A stretch of DNA of 64,000 nt from Paludibacter sp. (lineage in GTDB: Bacteria; Bacteroidota; Bacteroidia; Bacteroidales; Paludibacteraceae). This document shows, in pieces, positions 52,305 to 61,294 of the stretch. The DNA lies in assembly GCA_027450045.1 (NCBI GenBank), contig DAIDKM010000001.1:1-64000 (forward strand). Reading direction: 5' to 3'. The number at the start of each line of letters is the position of its first letter. Position 1 is the first letter of the stretch. A model generated the notes under the pieces. That model was not told the origin of the DNA and ran no database searches. It saw nothing but the letters and a program-made list of their open reading frames with translations. Position numbers and translations under genes: made by a program.

Positions 52305-52757
52305 TTAAGCGTTTTCGTGAGCTAACAACCATTGTTTACGCCCAATGCCACCATTATATCCGCTTAATAATCCTGAAGTTCCTATCACGCGATGGCAAGG
52401 AACAACAATGGGGAAGGGGTTATGATGGTTGGCGTTGCCCACAGCTCGACAAGCTTTGGGCTTATCAATAAGTTGCGCTATGGTTTGATAAGATCGCGTT
52501 TCTCCAAATGGAATCGTTTGTAATGTACGCCAGACTTGTTGTTGAAAAGCAGTGCCTTGATGCCGTAAACGTAAAGAAAACGTTTTTAGTTCACCGGCAA
52601 AATAATCTTTCAATTGAGTGATTCCTTCGTTTACCGCCTCGTCTTCATCGCCAATGGGTTCAGGCTCTGTGTCGGCATAAGAGATGGATATAATCTCGTT
52701 GGCATCGCCTTCAACACATATCCATCCGATGGGAGATTGAAAAGATCGTAGAGTCAT
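52305..52757 (-). CDS. ogt: Methylated-DNA--protein-cysteine methyltransferase
   Basis: A 150-residue suicide DNA-repair protein that takes the alkyl group from O6-alkylguanine. The acceptor is Cys121 in IVVPCHRVIG; FQQQVWRTLQTIPFGETRSYQTIA and RAVGNANHHNPFPI are typical, each shown here in part. The zinc-binding N-terminal cysteines of Ada/AGT are absent, as in Ogt. Its ATG directly abuts the pyrC stop codon (no gap), so it is translated behind pyrC. Confidence 0.95.
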   Translation of the reverse strand: MTLRSFQSPIGWICVEGDANEIISISYADTEPEPIGDEDEAVNEGITQLKDYFAGELKTFSLRLRHQGTAFQQQVWRTLQTIPFGETRSYQTIAQLIDKPKACRAVGNANHHNPFPIVVPCHRVIGTSGLLSGYNGGIGRKQWLLAHENA

Positions 52758-54110
52758 TTATTTGATATTAAACGATAATGCATTTCCTTTCGAGCTCCCA
52801 ACAACTTTATCATTTTCAAATTGAAGCACACCGTTGACAAAAGTATGGGTAACTTTTGCATGCAGTGAAACGCCTTCGTAAGGAGACCAACCACATTTTG
52901 AAAGAATAGATTCTGGAGTGATAGTCCATGAATTGTTGGGATCAACCAACACTAAATCAGCAAAAAATCCCTTGCGGACATATCCACGGCGATGAATACG
53001 GAACAATGTAGCCGGTGCATAACACATTTTCTCAATCACTTTTTCAATGCTTACTTGTCCATGACGTACCAACTCTAACATGAGAGGAAGTGAATATTGA
53101 ATGGACGGTATGCCGGAAGGAGTTTGAAAATAAGAGCCTGTCTTCTCGCTTAAAAGATGAGGCGCATGATCGGTCGCAATTGTATCTATTTTGTTTGTTG
53201 TGAGGGCTTGCAACAATGCTTTTTTATCATTTTCAGTTTTAATGGCAGGATTGGATTTGATTTTTGCTCCCAATCGATCGTAATCGCGTTGATCAAACCA
53301 GAAATAAGGGACACATGCTTCAGCCGTAATTTGTTTTTCAGCTAATGGCTTCGATCCATCAAAAAGAGCTAACTCATTGGCTGTACTGACATGAGCAATG
53401 TGCAATCGTGACCGATTTCGCATTGCCATTTCCACTAATGATGCAGTTGATTTATAGCATGCTTCTGTGGAACGGATCATCGGATGATAGCTGAATGGCA
53501 CATCCTCTCCGAATTGTTCACGGTAAATGGCGCTATTGCGTTGAATTACAAGATCATCTTCGGCATGTGCCACTAACAAATGTTGAGATGAAGTCATCAA
53601 CTGCTGTACGATATTTTTGTCAACAACTAAATTTCCTGTCGTCGATCCAAGATACATTTTAATTCCGGGTATCTTTTGTGGATCTGCTTGCAGCAGTTCA
53701 TTGAGATTGTCGGGAGTTGCCCCCAGGAAGAACCCATAATTGATCAGCGATTTTTCTGCTGCAATGTGTTGTTTTGTTTCCCATGCAGCCATGGTTGTCG
53801 TTGGTGGAATCGTGTTGGGCATGTCGATGAATGATGTCACGCCTCCGGCCAATGCCGCTTTCGATTCAGTTGTAATATCAGCTTTCTCTGTCAACCCCGG
53901 ATCCCGAAAATGGACATGACTGTCAATCACTCCGGGTAAAAGCCAAAGATCAGAAGCATCTATGACCTGATTTTTTTGTAAAATAGTTTCTGGGATTTCT
54001 CCTTTGAAAATTTCAGCAATTATATCTCCTTCAATACGAAGAGAACCACGAAATGTATTTTTTTCAGTAAAAATTTTGGCGTTGTAAATAATGATGCCCT
54101 GTTTGTCCAT
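52758..54110 (-). CDS. pyrC: Dihydroorotase
   Basis: A 450-residue amidohydrolase that closes carbamoyl aspartate to dihydroorotate in pyrimidine synthesis. Metal ligands are visible in GVIDSHVHFRDPG, with VAHAEDD, the IAHVSTANE histidine, and TDHAPH. It belongs to the long class I (PyrC/AllB-like) type. I start at the ATG at 54110 (MDKQGIIIYNAKIF); the frame reaches back to 54161, but that extension would run into promoter sequence. ogt follows with no gap. Confidence 0.93.
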   Translation of the reverse strand: MDKQGIIIYNAKIFTEKNTFRGSLRIEGDIIAEIFKGEIPETILQKNQVIDASDLWLLPGVIDSHVHFRDPGLTEKADITTESKAALAGGVTSFIDMPNTIPPTTTMAAWETKQHIAAEKSLINYGFFLGATPDNLNELLQADPQKIPGIKMYLGSTTGNLVVDKNIVQQLMTSSQHLLVAHAEDDLVIQRNSAIYREQFGEDVPFSYHPMIRSTEACYKSTASLVEMAMRNRSRLHIAHVSTANELALFDGSKPLAEKQITAEACVPYFWFDQRDYDRLGAKIKSNPAIKTENDKKALLQALTTNKIDTIATDHAPHLLSEKTGSYFQTPSGIPSIQYSLPLMLELVRHGQVSIEKVIEKMCYAPATLFRIHRRGYVRKGFFADLVLVDPNNSWTITPESILSKCGWSPYEGVSLHAKVTHTFVNGVLQFENDKVVGSSKGNALSFNIK

Positions 54111-54208
54111 TGAGTGATCCGTTAAGATGCGGTTTTTAATGATTAATATGTGTCTGAGCAAAAAGATACAACAAAAAAATCAGTCATTTCTTTTTGCGGA
54201 AGCCGCCA

Positions 54209-54240
54209 CAAAAATACAAAAAACTTCCACGTTCAACGTG
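54209..54240 (-). promoter_or_regulatory. Candidate pyrC promoter with overlapping palindrome
   Basis: On the minus strand TATTTTTG (54209-54216) fits TAnnTTTG, about 100 bases before pyrC. The dyad CACGTTCAACGTG at 54228-54240 would cover its -33 region, as a repressor site might. Confidence 0.4.
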
Positions 54241-54347
54241 TTTTCTAGTAAAAACATGCTTTTAATTGAATCGAAAAATTTTCAATGAAGGAAATGACAT
54301 AGGAAGAAAACAAAAATAAGGCAGTCAATAAACTTATAAGAAGAAGT

Positions 54348-55274
54348 TTAACGCAGGATTAAATCAATCAAAGCTCCTTCCAATTCATTAAATTGCATCA
54401 TGCACCCTTCTTCTGCTAGACGTCTTGGAACAGCATAACAACCCGTTAATAAGACTTCAGGATCTGTTTTCATCCCCCAAAGCGCGACTTTGGAGGCGAT
54501 GAATGAAGGAATAGATGGTAGCCATGGCCGATTCAATATCTGACGTAAAGTTTGCATGAAAGTCTCGTTAGAGACAGGTTGGGCAGCGGTGATGTTGTAA
54601 ATTCCTTCCATCATGTGCTTGTAAAGTGAACAACGGAAGAGTTGCATCAGATCGTTAATGTGAATCCAACTGATGCCTTGTTTGCCTGAACCAATAGGCG
54701 CTCCTAAAAAGGACTTCGTTAATTTCACCAAAGGAGGTAATGCCCCGCCATCTTTTGCCAATACAATGCCTAAACGAAAGATTAATTGGCGTGTGTCCGG
54801 CAGTTTAATTTCTAAAAACGTTTTTTCCCACTGAGCACAAACTTCTGCCATAAATCCTTTACCCATAGGCGATTGTTCAGTACAAAGGCGTAGATTATTA
54901 CCATAATAACCAACAGCGCTCATTTGAATAAATAAAGGAGGTGGAGTTTGACAGCGTAAAATAGCATTGGCCAGTGCTTTGACAGATTGAATACGGCTTT
55001 CAAGAATAGCGTGACGATTTGCCTCTGTAGGTACTGATTGAATGCTTTGGCCGGTAAAATTAAAAACGGCAGCAGCTTGTTCCAATAAATGCCACCAACC
55101 ATCAGGAGTATTTGCATCCCAATGAACAAAACGAACTGCGTTTTCATATTGGTTCTCTCCACGTGTCAAGACAATAACGTGATATCCAATTTGTGAAAAA
55201 TAGGAAGCAGTATGTTTACCTATAAAACCCGTACCACCTGCTAAAATAATTGTAGGCTTCGTTTTTTCTTGCAT
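54348..55274 (-). CDS. TIGR01777 family NAD(P)-dependent epimerase/dehydratase
   Basis: A 308-residue SDR-fold protein with IILAGGTGFIGKHTASYF for nucleotide binding, FNFTGQSI, RLGIVLAKDGGALPPLV and the C-terminal DUF1731 region (RRLAEEGCMMQF). The family (YfcH-like) has no settled substrate. I start at the ATG at 55274, one base after the stop of the flavodoxin gene; the frame upstream to 55343 lies within that gene. The tight coupling implies the two work together. Confidence 0.9.
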   Translation of the reverse strand: MQEKTKPTIILAGGTGFIGKHTASYFSQIGYHVIVLTRGENQYENAVRFVHWDANTPDGWWHLLEQAAAVFNFTGQSIQSVPTEANRHAILESRIQSVKALANAILRCQTPPPLFIQMSAVGYYGNNLRLCTEQSPMGKGFMAEVCAQWEKTFLEIKLPDTRQLIFRLGIVLAKDGGALPPLVKLTKSFLGAPIGSGKQGISWIHINDLMQLFRCSLYKHMMEGIYNITAAQPVSNETFMQTLRQILNRPWLPSIPSFIASKVALWGMKTDPEVLLTGCYAVPRRLAEEGCMMQFNELEGALIDLILR

Positions 55275-55275
55275 A

Positions 55276-56061
55276 TTAAGCTTCGTTGTTTTTGATAAAC
55301 TGTTGTACAATAGCAGATGCAGTTTGAAAATCATGTTTGGCAACTACCACGTTAATAGCTCCCGAGCCTCCTGGCGCTGCTATCCACGGGGCCACATTGC
55401 CAAGATTTTCATTATTAAAAAAGGCTTCAATACCAGCATCTTCCAAAATACTTTTCACCATGCCACATTCCCACATAACTCCAGAAAATACTTCAACGGG
55501 CAAGTCGTCATCTTCTGTTTCTGGTAATTTGTTTACATCTAAGGAACTATTGTTGTCATCTAAGCTTGCTAAAACCAGATGGGATTGTAGTTTGGAAATG
55601 AATTGTTGCACAGCGTGATCATTGATCATGGAAACCGAGTTGCTCACTTTCGAGATATGTCTTACAATCCAACGTTCCCAAATACTCATTTTTTCAAACA
55701 AAAACTCGCCTCCCAGAAAACTTTTCGTGGTGGTTCTCTCAAATAATTCAGAAGGGAAAGCACGCATTAATTCTTGCTCGCGTTGTTCTTCGGTTGGCTG
55801 CATTCCACACACAAAAAGACCAATTACTTTCGGCTGTAATTGGGCAAGGTATTGGTGACAAAAATTATCCATGGCTTGTTGAATTTTGCCGGCATAAATG
55901 GAACTGCCAAGAATCAAATAGTCAAACTTTTCCAAATCAGGATGTTTGTGTTTTTTGATATCTATAACATTACAATCATATTCAGCTAATGCGTCGGCAA
56001 TTTGTTTAGCAATTTTTTCAGTAGTGCCGTGTTTAGAAATATACAAAATAGCTATTTTCAT
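55276..56061 (-). CDS. Flavodoxin domain protein fused to DUF2007
   Basis: A 261-residue protein. Residues 1 to about 165 form a flavodoxin domain of the HemG-like type (MKIAILYISKHGTTEKIAKQIA with the FMN phosphate loop, then YLILGSSIYAGKIQ and GLFVCGMQP). Residues about 190-258 are a DUF2007 putative signal-transducing domain (VEVFSGVMWECGMVKSILEDAGIEAFF cut by conserved Ala and Gly residues, then APGGSGAINVVV). The joining of the two in one chain is unusual in my experience. Possible roles are FMN-dependent redox chemistry such as protoporphyrinogen oxidation with a regulatory tail; this is inference. Confidence 0.85.
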   Translation of the reverse strand: MKIAILYISKHGTTEKIAKQIADALAEYDCNVIDIKKHKHPDLEKFDYLILGSSIYAGKIQQAMDNFCHQYLAQLQPKVIGLFVCGMQPTEEQREQELMRAFPSELFERTTTKSFLGGEFLFEKMSIWERWIVRHISKVSNSVSMINDHAVQQFISKLQSHLVLASLDDNNSSLDVNKLPETEDDDLPVEVFSGVMWECGMVKSILEDAGIEAFFNNENLGNVAPWIAAPGGSGAINVVVAKHDFQTASAIVQQFIKNNEA

Positions 56062-56316
56062 CTGTTTACGCTTGTTTTAAAATGGATGCTTTTTATGGAG
56101 ATGCTAGTTCAAAGTAGATTGCAACGACAGCGGATACTTTGTTGAAATATATAATCTTAAGTATAAGAAGTGCAGCATAAATCTCTTACATGTAAAATGT
56201 TTGTTATTTTTTATTCAACAAATATACATCATTAAAATTGAATTTCTTCCAATCCCGGAAAAATGATTAAAAAGCAAGGATGGCAGGGTTGACAAAGCAA
56301 TTTGAATCTATAAATA

Positions 56317-57264
56317 TTAATGCCCCATTATAGCCACATCAATGCTTCCCAAAGATGAGCTAAAATCGTGTGATAATGCGTAATAATGATTTTGGTAATA
56401 GATTGCATTGTCTTTGACCTTGACTTTCAACGCCATTTTATCTTGATGATAAAAATGAATTATGTATGCTTTATGAATATCTAAATGAGAAACAATAGGA
56501 GGCATCCAATGTGTAATTGCTATCCATGTTGTTACAGCGGGTGGAACCACAAAGAAGAAAACGGGATTAATCAAACCTAATCCGACATAAATAACAGGGA
56601 AAGGCACTAAGTACCATAAGGAGAATTTCTTGAATACTAATTGATTATCACATAGTTGATTCCATATAAACTGAATGACTCGTGACTCTGATGAATCAAC
56701 ATAACGATAATTTGAAAAAAGAGTGTTGTCTGTGATCACAACTCGATCAAACGTTGTTGCATAATGAGGTACAATTTCATTTTCAAATAGTCTTGCCTTA
56801 CGTTGGATATTTCTGTAATACAGTTTATTTAAAGCAGACGTAGGTATTGGAACGGTTGTTTTATCCAGATTTTCATTCATTTGATGCCAATTGTCTTGGC
56901 CCACCCATGCGTATTTTAAAGCCAACAAAGAGGCAAATCCTTTAAGATAACCTTCTTTTCGAATGTTGGCGTAAGCAGTGTCTGAAGCAACGGAAGATAA
57001 CAAGATATTATCAGGCAAGAAAAGTAATTTATCTTGTTGCCAAACTAAACGGGCAATTCCGTTTCTAAAACTTTGGTTTTGATAATATAGCGTGTCAATA
57101 TATGTTCTTGGTTGCTTGATATTGTTTATTCTACAAACTTCAATAGCAGCAATGGAATCCTTAAATGTAACAAAAACTAACTCTTTTGCATTGCGTCCAT
57201 AATAGATCGTTGCATGAAGAAAATTAGCTGCAAGTATAAAAACAATAAATAAAATATTTTTCAT
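56317..57264 (-). CDS. Exported membrane protein, unknown function
   Basis: A 315-residue protein with a signal peptide or N-terminal anchor (MKNILFIVFILAANFLHAT) and, in the last third, one hydrophobic hairpin (LWYLVPFPVIYVGLGLINPVFFFVVPPAV broken at 236-250) followed by a tail of about 60 residues rich in His and Tyr. The middle is soluble. I do not recognise any family. Codon use and composition look like the neighbours. A 252-base gap separates it from the flavodoxin gene upstream on the coordinate axis (56062-56316, nothing else seen there). Confidence 0.7.
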   Translation of the reverse strand: MKNILFIVFILAANFLHATIYYGRNAKELVFVTFKDSIAAIEVCRINNIKQPRTYIDTLYYQNQSFRNGIARLVWQQDKLLFLPDNILLSSVASDTAYANIRKEGYLKGFASLLALKYAWVGQDNWHQMNENLDKTTVPIPTSALNKLYYRNIQRKARLFENEIVPHYATTFDRVVITDNTLFSNYRYVDSSESRVIQFIWNQLCDNQLVFKKFSLWYLVPFPVIYVGLGLINPVFFFVVPPAVTTWIAITHWMPPIVSHLDIHKAYIIHFYHQDKMALKVKVKDNAIYYQNHYYALSHDFSSSLGSIDVAIMGH

Positions 57265-57828
57265 AGATTGTGATAAAAATACTTACGTTGTGTGTTTAAA
57301 TGGAAGATGGTTTTATGTTGTTGATTTCATGTTTCAGTGAACCAATTTAACAGATTTGATTTTTAAATTGATAAACCAATTTGCTTTCTGTCTTTTTTCC
57401 CTCTCTAAAACATCAATTTGTTATCTATATTTATAAATAGATGAAGCGAAATGTCTATATCAGACAGTCAATAATTGAGATTGATGTTTTGCATATTTAA
57501 TTAAGGTGCAAAATTAGTTCATTTTTCTGATAAATCAAGCATTTTTCTACAATAACAAAGTTTGTTTTTGCTTGACATTCAGCTTCAACATAGAATTCTA
57601 ATCAATTATATATGAACAACAAAGATGAGTTGAATTTTGATCTGAGCTATGTAGTATCATTCAATTTAGATTTGTTATGCTTTATTGAAGTCGTATGTTT
57701 CAAAAAGAAGCTATAACTTTAGGGCGATTTTTTGTCTGATAGTAATTTACCACTGCTTTACAAAATCTTCAATCATGATTAGGCTGTTAAGACACAAATG
57801 TAACGATATAATCTAATTAATTGTTATA
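57265..57828. other. Long AT-rich intergenic region
   Basis: This 564-base gap separates the divergent unknown gene and dacB. I found no ORF I would support. A near-palindrome of 20 bases lies around 57424-57443 and a TAnnTTTG match (minus strand) at 57509-57516, far from the start it could serve. Otherwise I see nothing in it. Confidence 0.4.
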
Positions 57829-59283
57829 ATGCATATTATATTTATTGATTTCATGTTAAATCAAAAAAGGATAGGAACATACATCATGTGTATCGTTCTT
57901 CTATTTTCATCTATTCATGCCAAGGGAAAGTCCCGTGCTTTGACTGTTTTTCTCAATACGCCGGAATTGTCATGTGCAAATATAGGCATTCTTGTGAAAG
58001 AGGTGCAAACGGACAAAACCATAATTGAATATAGATCAGATAAGGCTTTGATACCAGGTTCCAATTTTAAATTGATCACAACGGCGACCGCATTAAACTT
58101 ATTAGGCCCAGATTTTCGATTTGCTACCCCTTTGCAATTCGACGGTCAAATTGATCAAAAAGGAATTTTGCATGGAAATCTTTATATTGTTGGAAGCGGC
58201 GATCCTACGATTGGATCTGAGGATTTTGCTGACGTTGATTTTATCGATCATTGGGTAAGGGCAGTCAGACAAACGGGCATTAAAGCTGTTGACGGTCGTG
58301 TTGTGGCTGATGTTTCCGCATTCGATAAAGAGGTTGTTCCGTCTAATTGGGTTTGGGAAGATATGGGGAATTATTATGCTGCCGGTGTTTATGGGCTTTC
58401 TCTTGATGATAATCTTTATCGTTTAACATTCCGTACTGATAGCATTAGCTCAACGCCAACTATTATTGCCATTTCACCCAGTTTTCATCCCATCATTTTT
58501 CACAATTATTTAAAAGCATCTGCACTTAATGCTGATGGTAGTTTTATACATGGAGCGCCTTTTAGCTATCAGCGCACTATTACAGGAACGTTACCGGCTA
58601 ACAGAGCATCATTTGTCGTCAAAGGCGATTTGCCAAATCCACCCCTTGCACTTGCTTCCTTGTTTACCAATCAATTGAATCATGATGGAATACGTATCAG
58701 CGGACTTCCTACAGATACACTACCTACTGCAAGTAGGAAAAGAACACAGTTTTACGTTCATTATTCACCGGACTTGAACTCCATAATTGATAAAACGAAT
58801 ACAGAAAGCAATAACCTTTTTGCTGAGCATATTTTCAAGCGTTTAGCATTGATAAATCATCCCATAGCTACACGTCAGGAGGCTACAGAAATAGTTAAGC
58901 AGTTTTGGGTATCACATCAAGCCGATACAACCTCTTTATTTATAGAGGACGGCAGTGGGTTATCTCCTTTTGATGGAGTGACTCCTGAATTCTTGGTTCA
59001 TTTGTTGATTTATATGCGCAGGGCTAATCCTTATGGGAATCTATTATTCAACTCTTTGCCCATTGCTGGCCAAAGCGGAACTCTTCGAAATTTTTTAGCC
59101 AACACACCACTCAAAGGGAAAGTACATGCAAAAAGTGGCTCTATCAAACGGGTGCTTTGTTATTCAGGTTACTTGGATCACAACAACAAAGAATATGCTT
59201 TTTCCATCATGACAAATAGCTTCAGTGGCGCCGCTTTAAATGTACAAAAAGCCATTGAGAAGTTTTTGTTATCACTTCATTAA
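57829..59283 (+). CDS. dacB: D-alanyl-D-alanine carboxypeptidase/endopeptidase (PBP4, S13)
   Basis: A 484-residue S13 penicillin-binding protein that trims or cuts peptidoglycan cross-links in the periplasm. The SxxK motif is SNFK (Ser78, Lys81), SxN is SNN at 327-329, and KSG is at 435-437 (HAKSGSIKRV). The large inserted domain between SxxK and SxN is present. The signal segment is IGTYIMCIVLLFSSIHAKG; the true start may be the ATG at 57853 (MLNQKRIG) because the first eight residues add nothing to the signal peptide. Confidence 0.93.
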   Translation: MHIIFIDFMLNQKRIGTYIMCIVLLFSSIHAKGKSRALTVFLNTPELSCANIGILVKEVQTDKTIIEYRSDKALIPGSNFKLITTATALNLLGPDFRFATPLQFDGQIDQKGILHGNLYIVGSGDPTIGSEDFADVDFIDHWVRAVRQTGIKAVDGRVVADVSAFDKEVVPSNWVWEDMGNYYAAGVYGLSLDDNLYRLTFRTDSISSTPTIIAISPSFHPIIFHNYLKASALNADGSFIHGAPFSYQRTITGTLPANRASFVVKGDLPNPPLALASLFTNQLNHDGIRISGLPTDTLPTASRKRTQFYVHYSPDLNSIIDKTNTESNNLFAEHIFKRLALINHPIATRQEATEIVKQFWVSHQADTTSLFIEDGSGLSPFDGVTPEFLVHLLIYMRRANPYGNLLFNSLPIAGQSGTLRNFLANTPLKGKVHAKSGSIKRVLCYSGYLDHNNKEYAFSIMTNSFSGAALNVQKAIEKFLLSLH

Positions 59284-59326
59284 TGTTTTTATAATCAGTG
59301 ATTAATTCTATGCGATTACGTTACAA

Positions 59327-60814
59327 CTAATGCTTAACAGGCTGTTGCATGTCGTGAACAGGAGGTTTATAACCTTGACAAGCATATACTGCAAAACGAC
59401 GACGTATCGTTCCGTGATGATCTTTCAATAAAATAGAGTCAAGTGGTTGAACGCTCCTGAAATAATGCAATAACATGGCTTTTTCAGCCCCTTTAAGCGA
59501 TTGATTGTGCTTATTGAGTGCAGAAGTAACATACAGTCCATCATGGTTGGATAACGCGTGCAAAGCTGTATCGTTTAAAGCAAACTGATAGGCATCTTGT
59601 TCTATCAGATTTCCTGCATAGACATGTTGTGGTAAGTAGAAGTTGAGAACTGCTGCTGTTTTATATGAATCATCGGAAAAGATGAAATATCCAGGATAGT
59701 GTTCTTGGATCTTTTCAACTTTGTTTGCCAATTGCTTCCATCCCCACCATGTGTCGTCCGAATGTACAGGGAAAGGCATAAAACCAATTTCGATTATGGC
59801 CAATAAATGAATGAAAAGTGAAATGCCGATTTGCCAACGAATGGCTTTCCATGATTTAAAATAGATCACGGTTATCACTGCTGCCGAAAGGAAAGCTGGC
59901 ATCATCCAATTGATTTTTACCCAATAAAACAATGAAATTGCTGTGAAAAAGAGAATTGTTGGTAGTGAAAAAGAGGCTGCAAAGAGTTGTTTTTCATCCA
60001 AACGAAAATGAGGTAACCATTGCTTAAACAAATTGTAGGTGGCTTTGAAAATGAATATAAAGAATACAGGCAATACCAAGAGTAATTGAGAGCCGAAACT
60101 CCCGAGAAATAATTTTGGCTGAAAATGAAAGGCCTCTATGCCTGAGGCTCGTTGTGTGGATTGATATTTGAACGAAATAAAGTGATTATTGATATTCCAA
60201 ATTGCTATCGGCGATACCGTCAAAAAAAAGAAAACAATAAAAAGCAGGAATTGCCATGAAAGCAATTTGCGTCGGTGTTCATGCGATAGCAGCAAAAAGA
60301 GACACATTCCACCAAACATAAGAAGGCCGGTGTATTTACTGTCAAAGGTCAAACCAACAGCTACCCCAGCCAGAATCCAATCAATTAATCTATTATGTAT
60401 AATTGCCCGATACATGAGTAATAAGCTCAATGACCAAAAAAATAACAAGGGTACGTCTGGAGTGCTATTGATACATAATACCGTGATCATGGGTGTGGCG
60501 GCAATTAGCAAAAAAGCTTTGCGCAGGGGTTCTCCTTGCAGCAACTCACGCAAAAAGAGATAGAAAAAATAAAGTGTAAATGAAGTAATGATAAAATCGG
60601 CAAGATGCAGTGATAAAGCAGTTTTACCTAAGATGAGACTAAAGAACCTCAACATATAGGCAATCATGGGAGGATGGTCAAAGTAGGAAAGTGCTAAATG
60701 ATCGCTATAATAAAAATAATAAGCATCTTGTGGCATCAAGCCCATCAGCGACGCAAGCAGTAGTCGTAACAATGAGAAAAGGAGAATAACTCCGATAAAT
60801 TCATTTTTCTTCAT
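59327..60814 (-). CDS. Glycosyltransferase family 39-like (ArnT-like) membrane enzyme
   Basis: A 495-residue integral membrane protein with about 11-12 hydrophobic segments and a periplasmic C-terminal domain. DAYYFYYSDHLALSYFDHPPMIAYM near the N-terminus is the acidic first loop of the PMT/ArnT family with the metal-binding Asp, and NSTPDVPLLFFWSLS also fits. Such enzymes transfer a sugar from a polyprenyl-phosphate carrier to lipid A or protein. I start at the ATG at 60814 (MKKNEFIGVILLF): a promoter -7 element at 60856-60863 lies inside the longer open frame (to 60868), which the transcript therefore cannot contain. Confidence 0.88.
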   Translation of the reverse strand: MKKNEFIGVILLFSLLRLLLASLMGLMPQDAYYFYYSDHLALSYFDHPPMIAYMLRFFSLILGKTALSLHLADFIITSFTLYFFYLFLRELLQGEPLRKAFLLIAATPMITVLCINSTPDVPLLFFWSLSLLLMYRAIIHNRLIDWILAGVAVGLTFDSKYTGLLMFGGMCLFLLLSHEHRRKLLSWQFLLFIVFFFLTVSPIAIWNINNHFISFKYQSTQRASGIEAFHFQPKLFLGSFGSQLLLVLPVFFIFIFKATYNLFKQWLPHFRLDEKQLFAASFSLPTILFFTAISLFYWVKINWMMPAFLSAAVITVIYFKSWKAIRWQIGISLFIHLLAIIEIGFMPFPVHSDDTWWGWKQLANKVEKIQEHYPGYFIFSDDSYKTAAVLNFYLPQHVYAGNLIEQDAYQFALNDTALHALSNHDGLYVTSALNKHNQSLKGAEKAMLLHYFRSVQPLDSILLKDHHGTIRRRFAVYACQGYKPPVHDMQQPVKH

Positions 60815-60855
60815 TCGAAAGAGTTTGTTTTGGTTGGTAGTGGAATTGTATGAGG

Positions 60856-60863
60856 CAAAGATA
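60856..60863 (-). promoter_or_regulatory. -7 element of the GT39-like gene
   Basis: TATCTTTG on the minus strand. Transcription would start near 60849, about 35 bases before the chosen ATG, and downstream of the longer frame's start. Confidence 0.6.
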
Positions 60864-60913
60864 CTCAAAATTTATTTTTGAATGATTCGTTGAGCTGTCC
60901 TCAAATTGATGAG

Positions 60914-60952
60914 TAAAAAAACACCTCCGCATTGCCAATGTACGGAGGTGTT
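60914..60952 (-). terminator. Terminator for minus-strand transcription from the right
   Basis: A perfect ten-pair stem AACACCTCCG (60920-60929) with its complement (60943-60952), 13-base loop, followed on the minus strand by a T-run. It separates the small genes at 61.0-61.7 kb from the GT39-like gene. Confidence 0.88.
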
Positions 60953-61048
60953 CATGGGGTGTCTAATTAAAAAACGAACCGTTTTTCATTCCCATTTTTA
61001 ATTTATTGTCAAAACAAGCGGTATAAGTATTTCGAGAGAGCTTCTTTT

Positions 61049-61135
61049 TCACAGCATAACCATGAGATAATTAAATAGATATGTCATTGCAAATGAAATG
61101 AAACCTAACAAGTAAAATGCTGATTTAAAAGACAT
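61049..61135 (-). CDS. Candidate 28-residue membrane microprotein
   Basis: A short frame encoding 28 residues, MSFKSAFYLLGF followed by ISFAMTYLFNYLMVML and a TGA stop. It has one continuous hydrophobic stretch long enough to cross a membrane. It lies between the small exported protein gene (61295-61705) and a strong terminator that is otherwise too far (over 340 bases) from that gene, so it may be the last gene of that transcript. No family is known to me and no ribosome-binding site is expected in this phylum. It could be chance. Confidence 0.3.
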   Translation of the reverse strand: MSFKSAFYLLGFISFAMTYLFNYLMVML

Positions 61136-61294
61136 TGTAGCTGAAAAACATGCACTATTATGTTCAGTTGCAATCTAAATTCTCAAGATCAATCAACAAC
61201 CAAAATTGTCGAAAATCGAAACGATAAAAAAATATTGAATGAGAAAGTGTCCTTACCAAATTTCTTATAAAAAGAAAATTTAAGAACTGGTCAA

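Noticed and set aside
54228..54240. parS site for ParB
   Set aside because: CACGTTCAACGTG is a dyad but does not match the usual parS form (TGTTnCACGTGnAACA-like), and it is far from parAB.
57613..57717. 34-codon frame in the gap before dacB
   Set aside because: Short, AT-driven, no promoter or conservation evidence.
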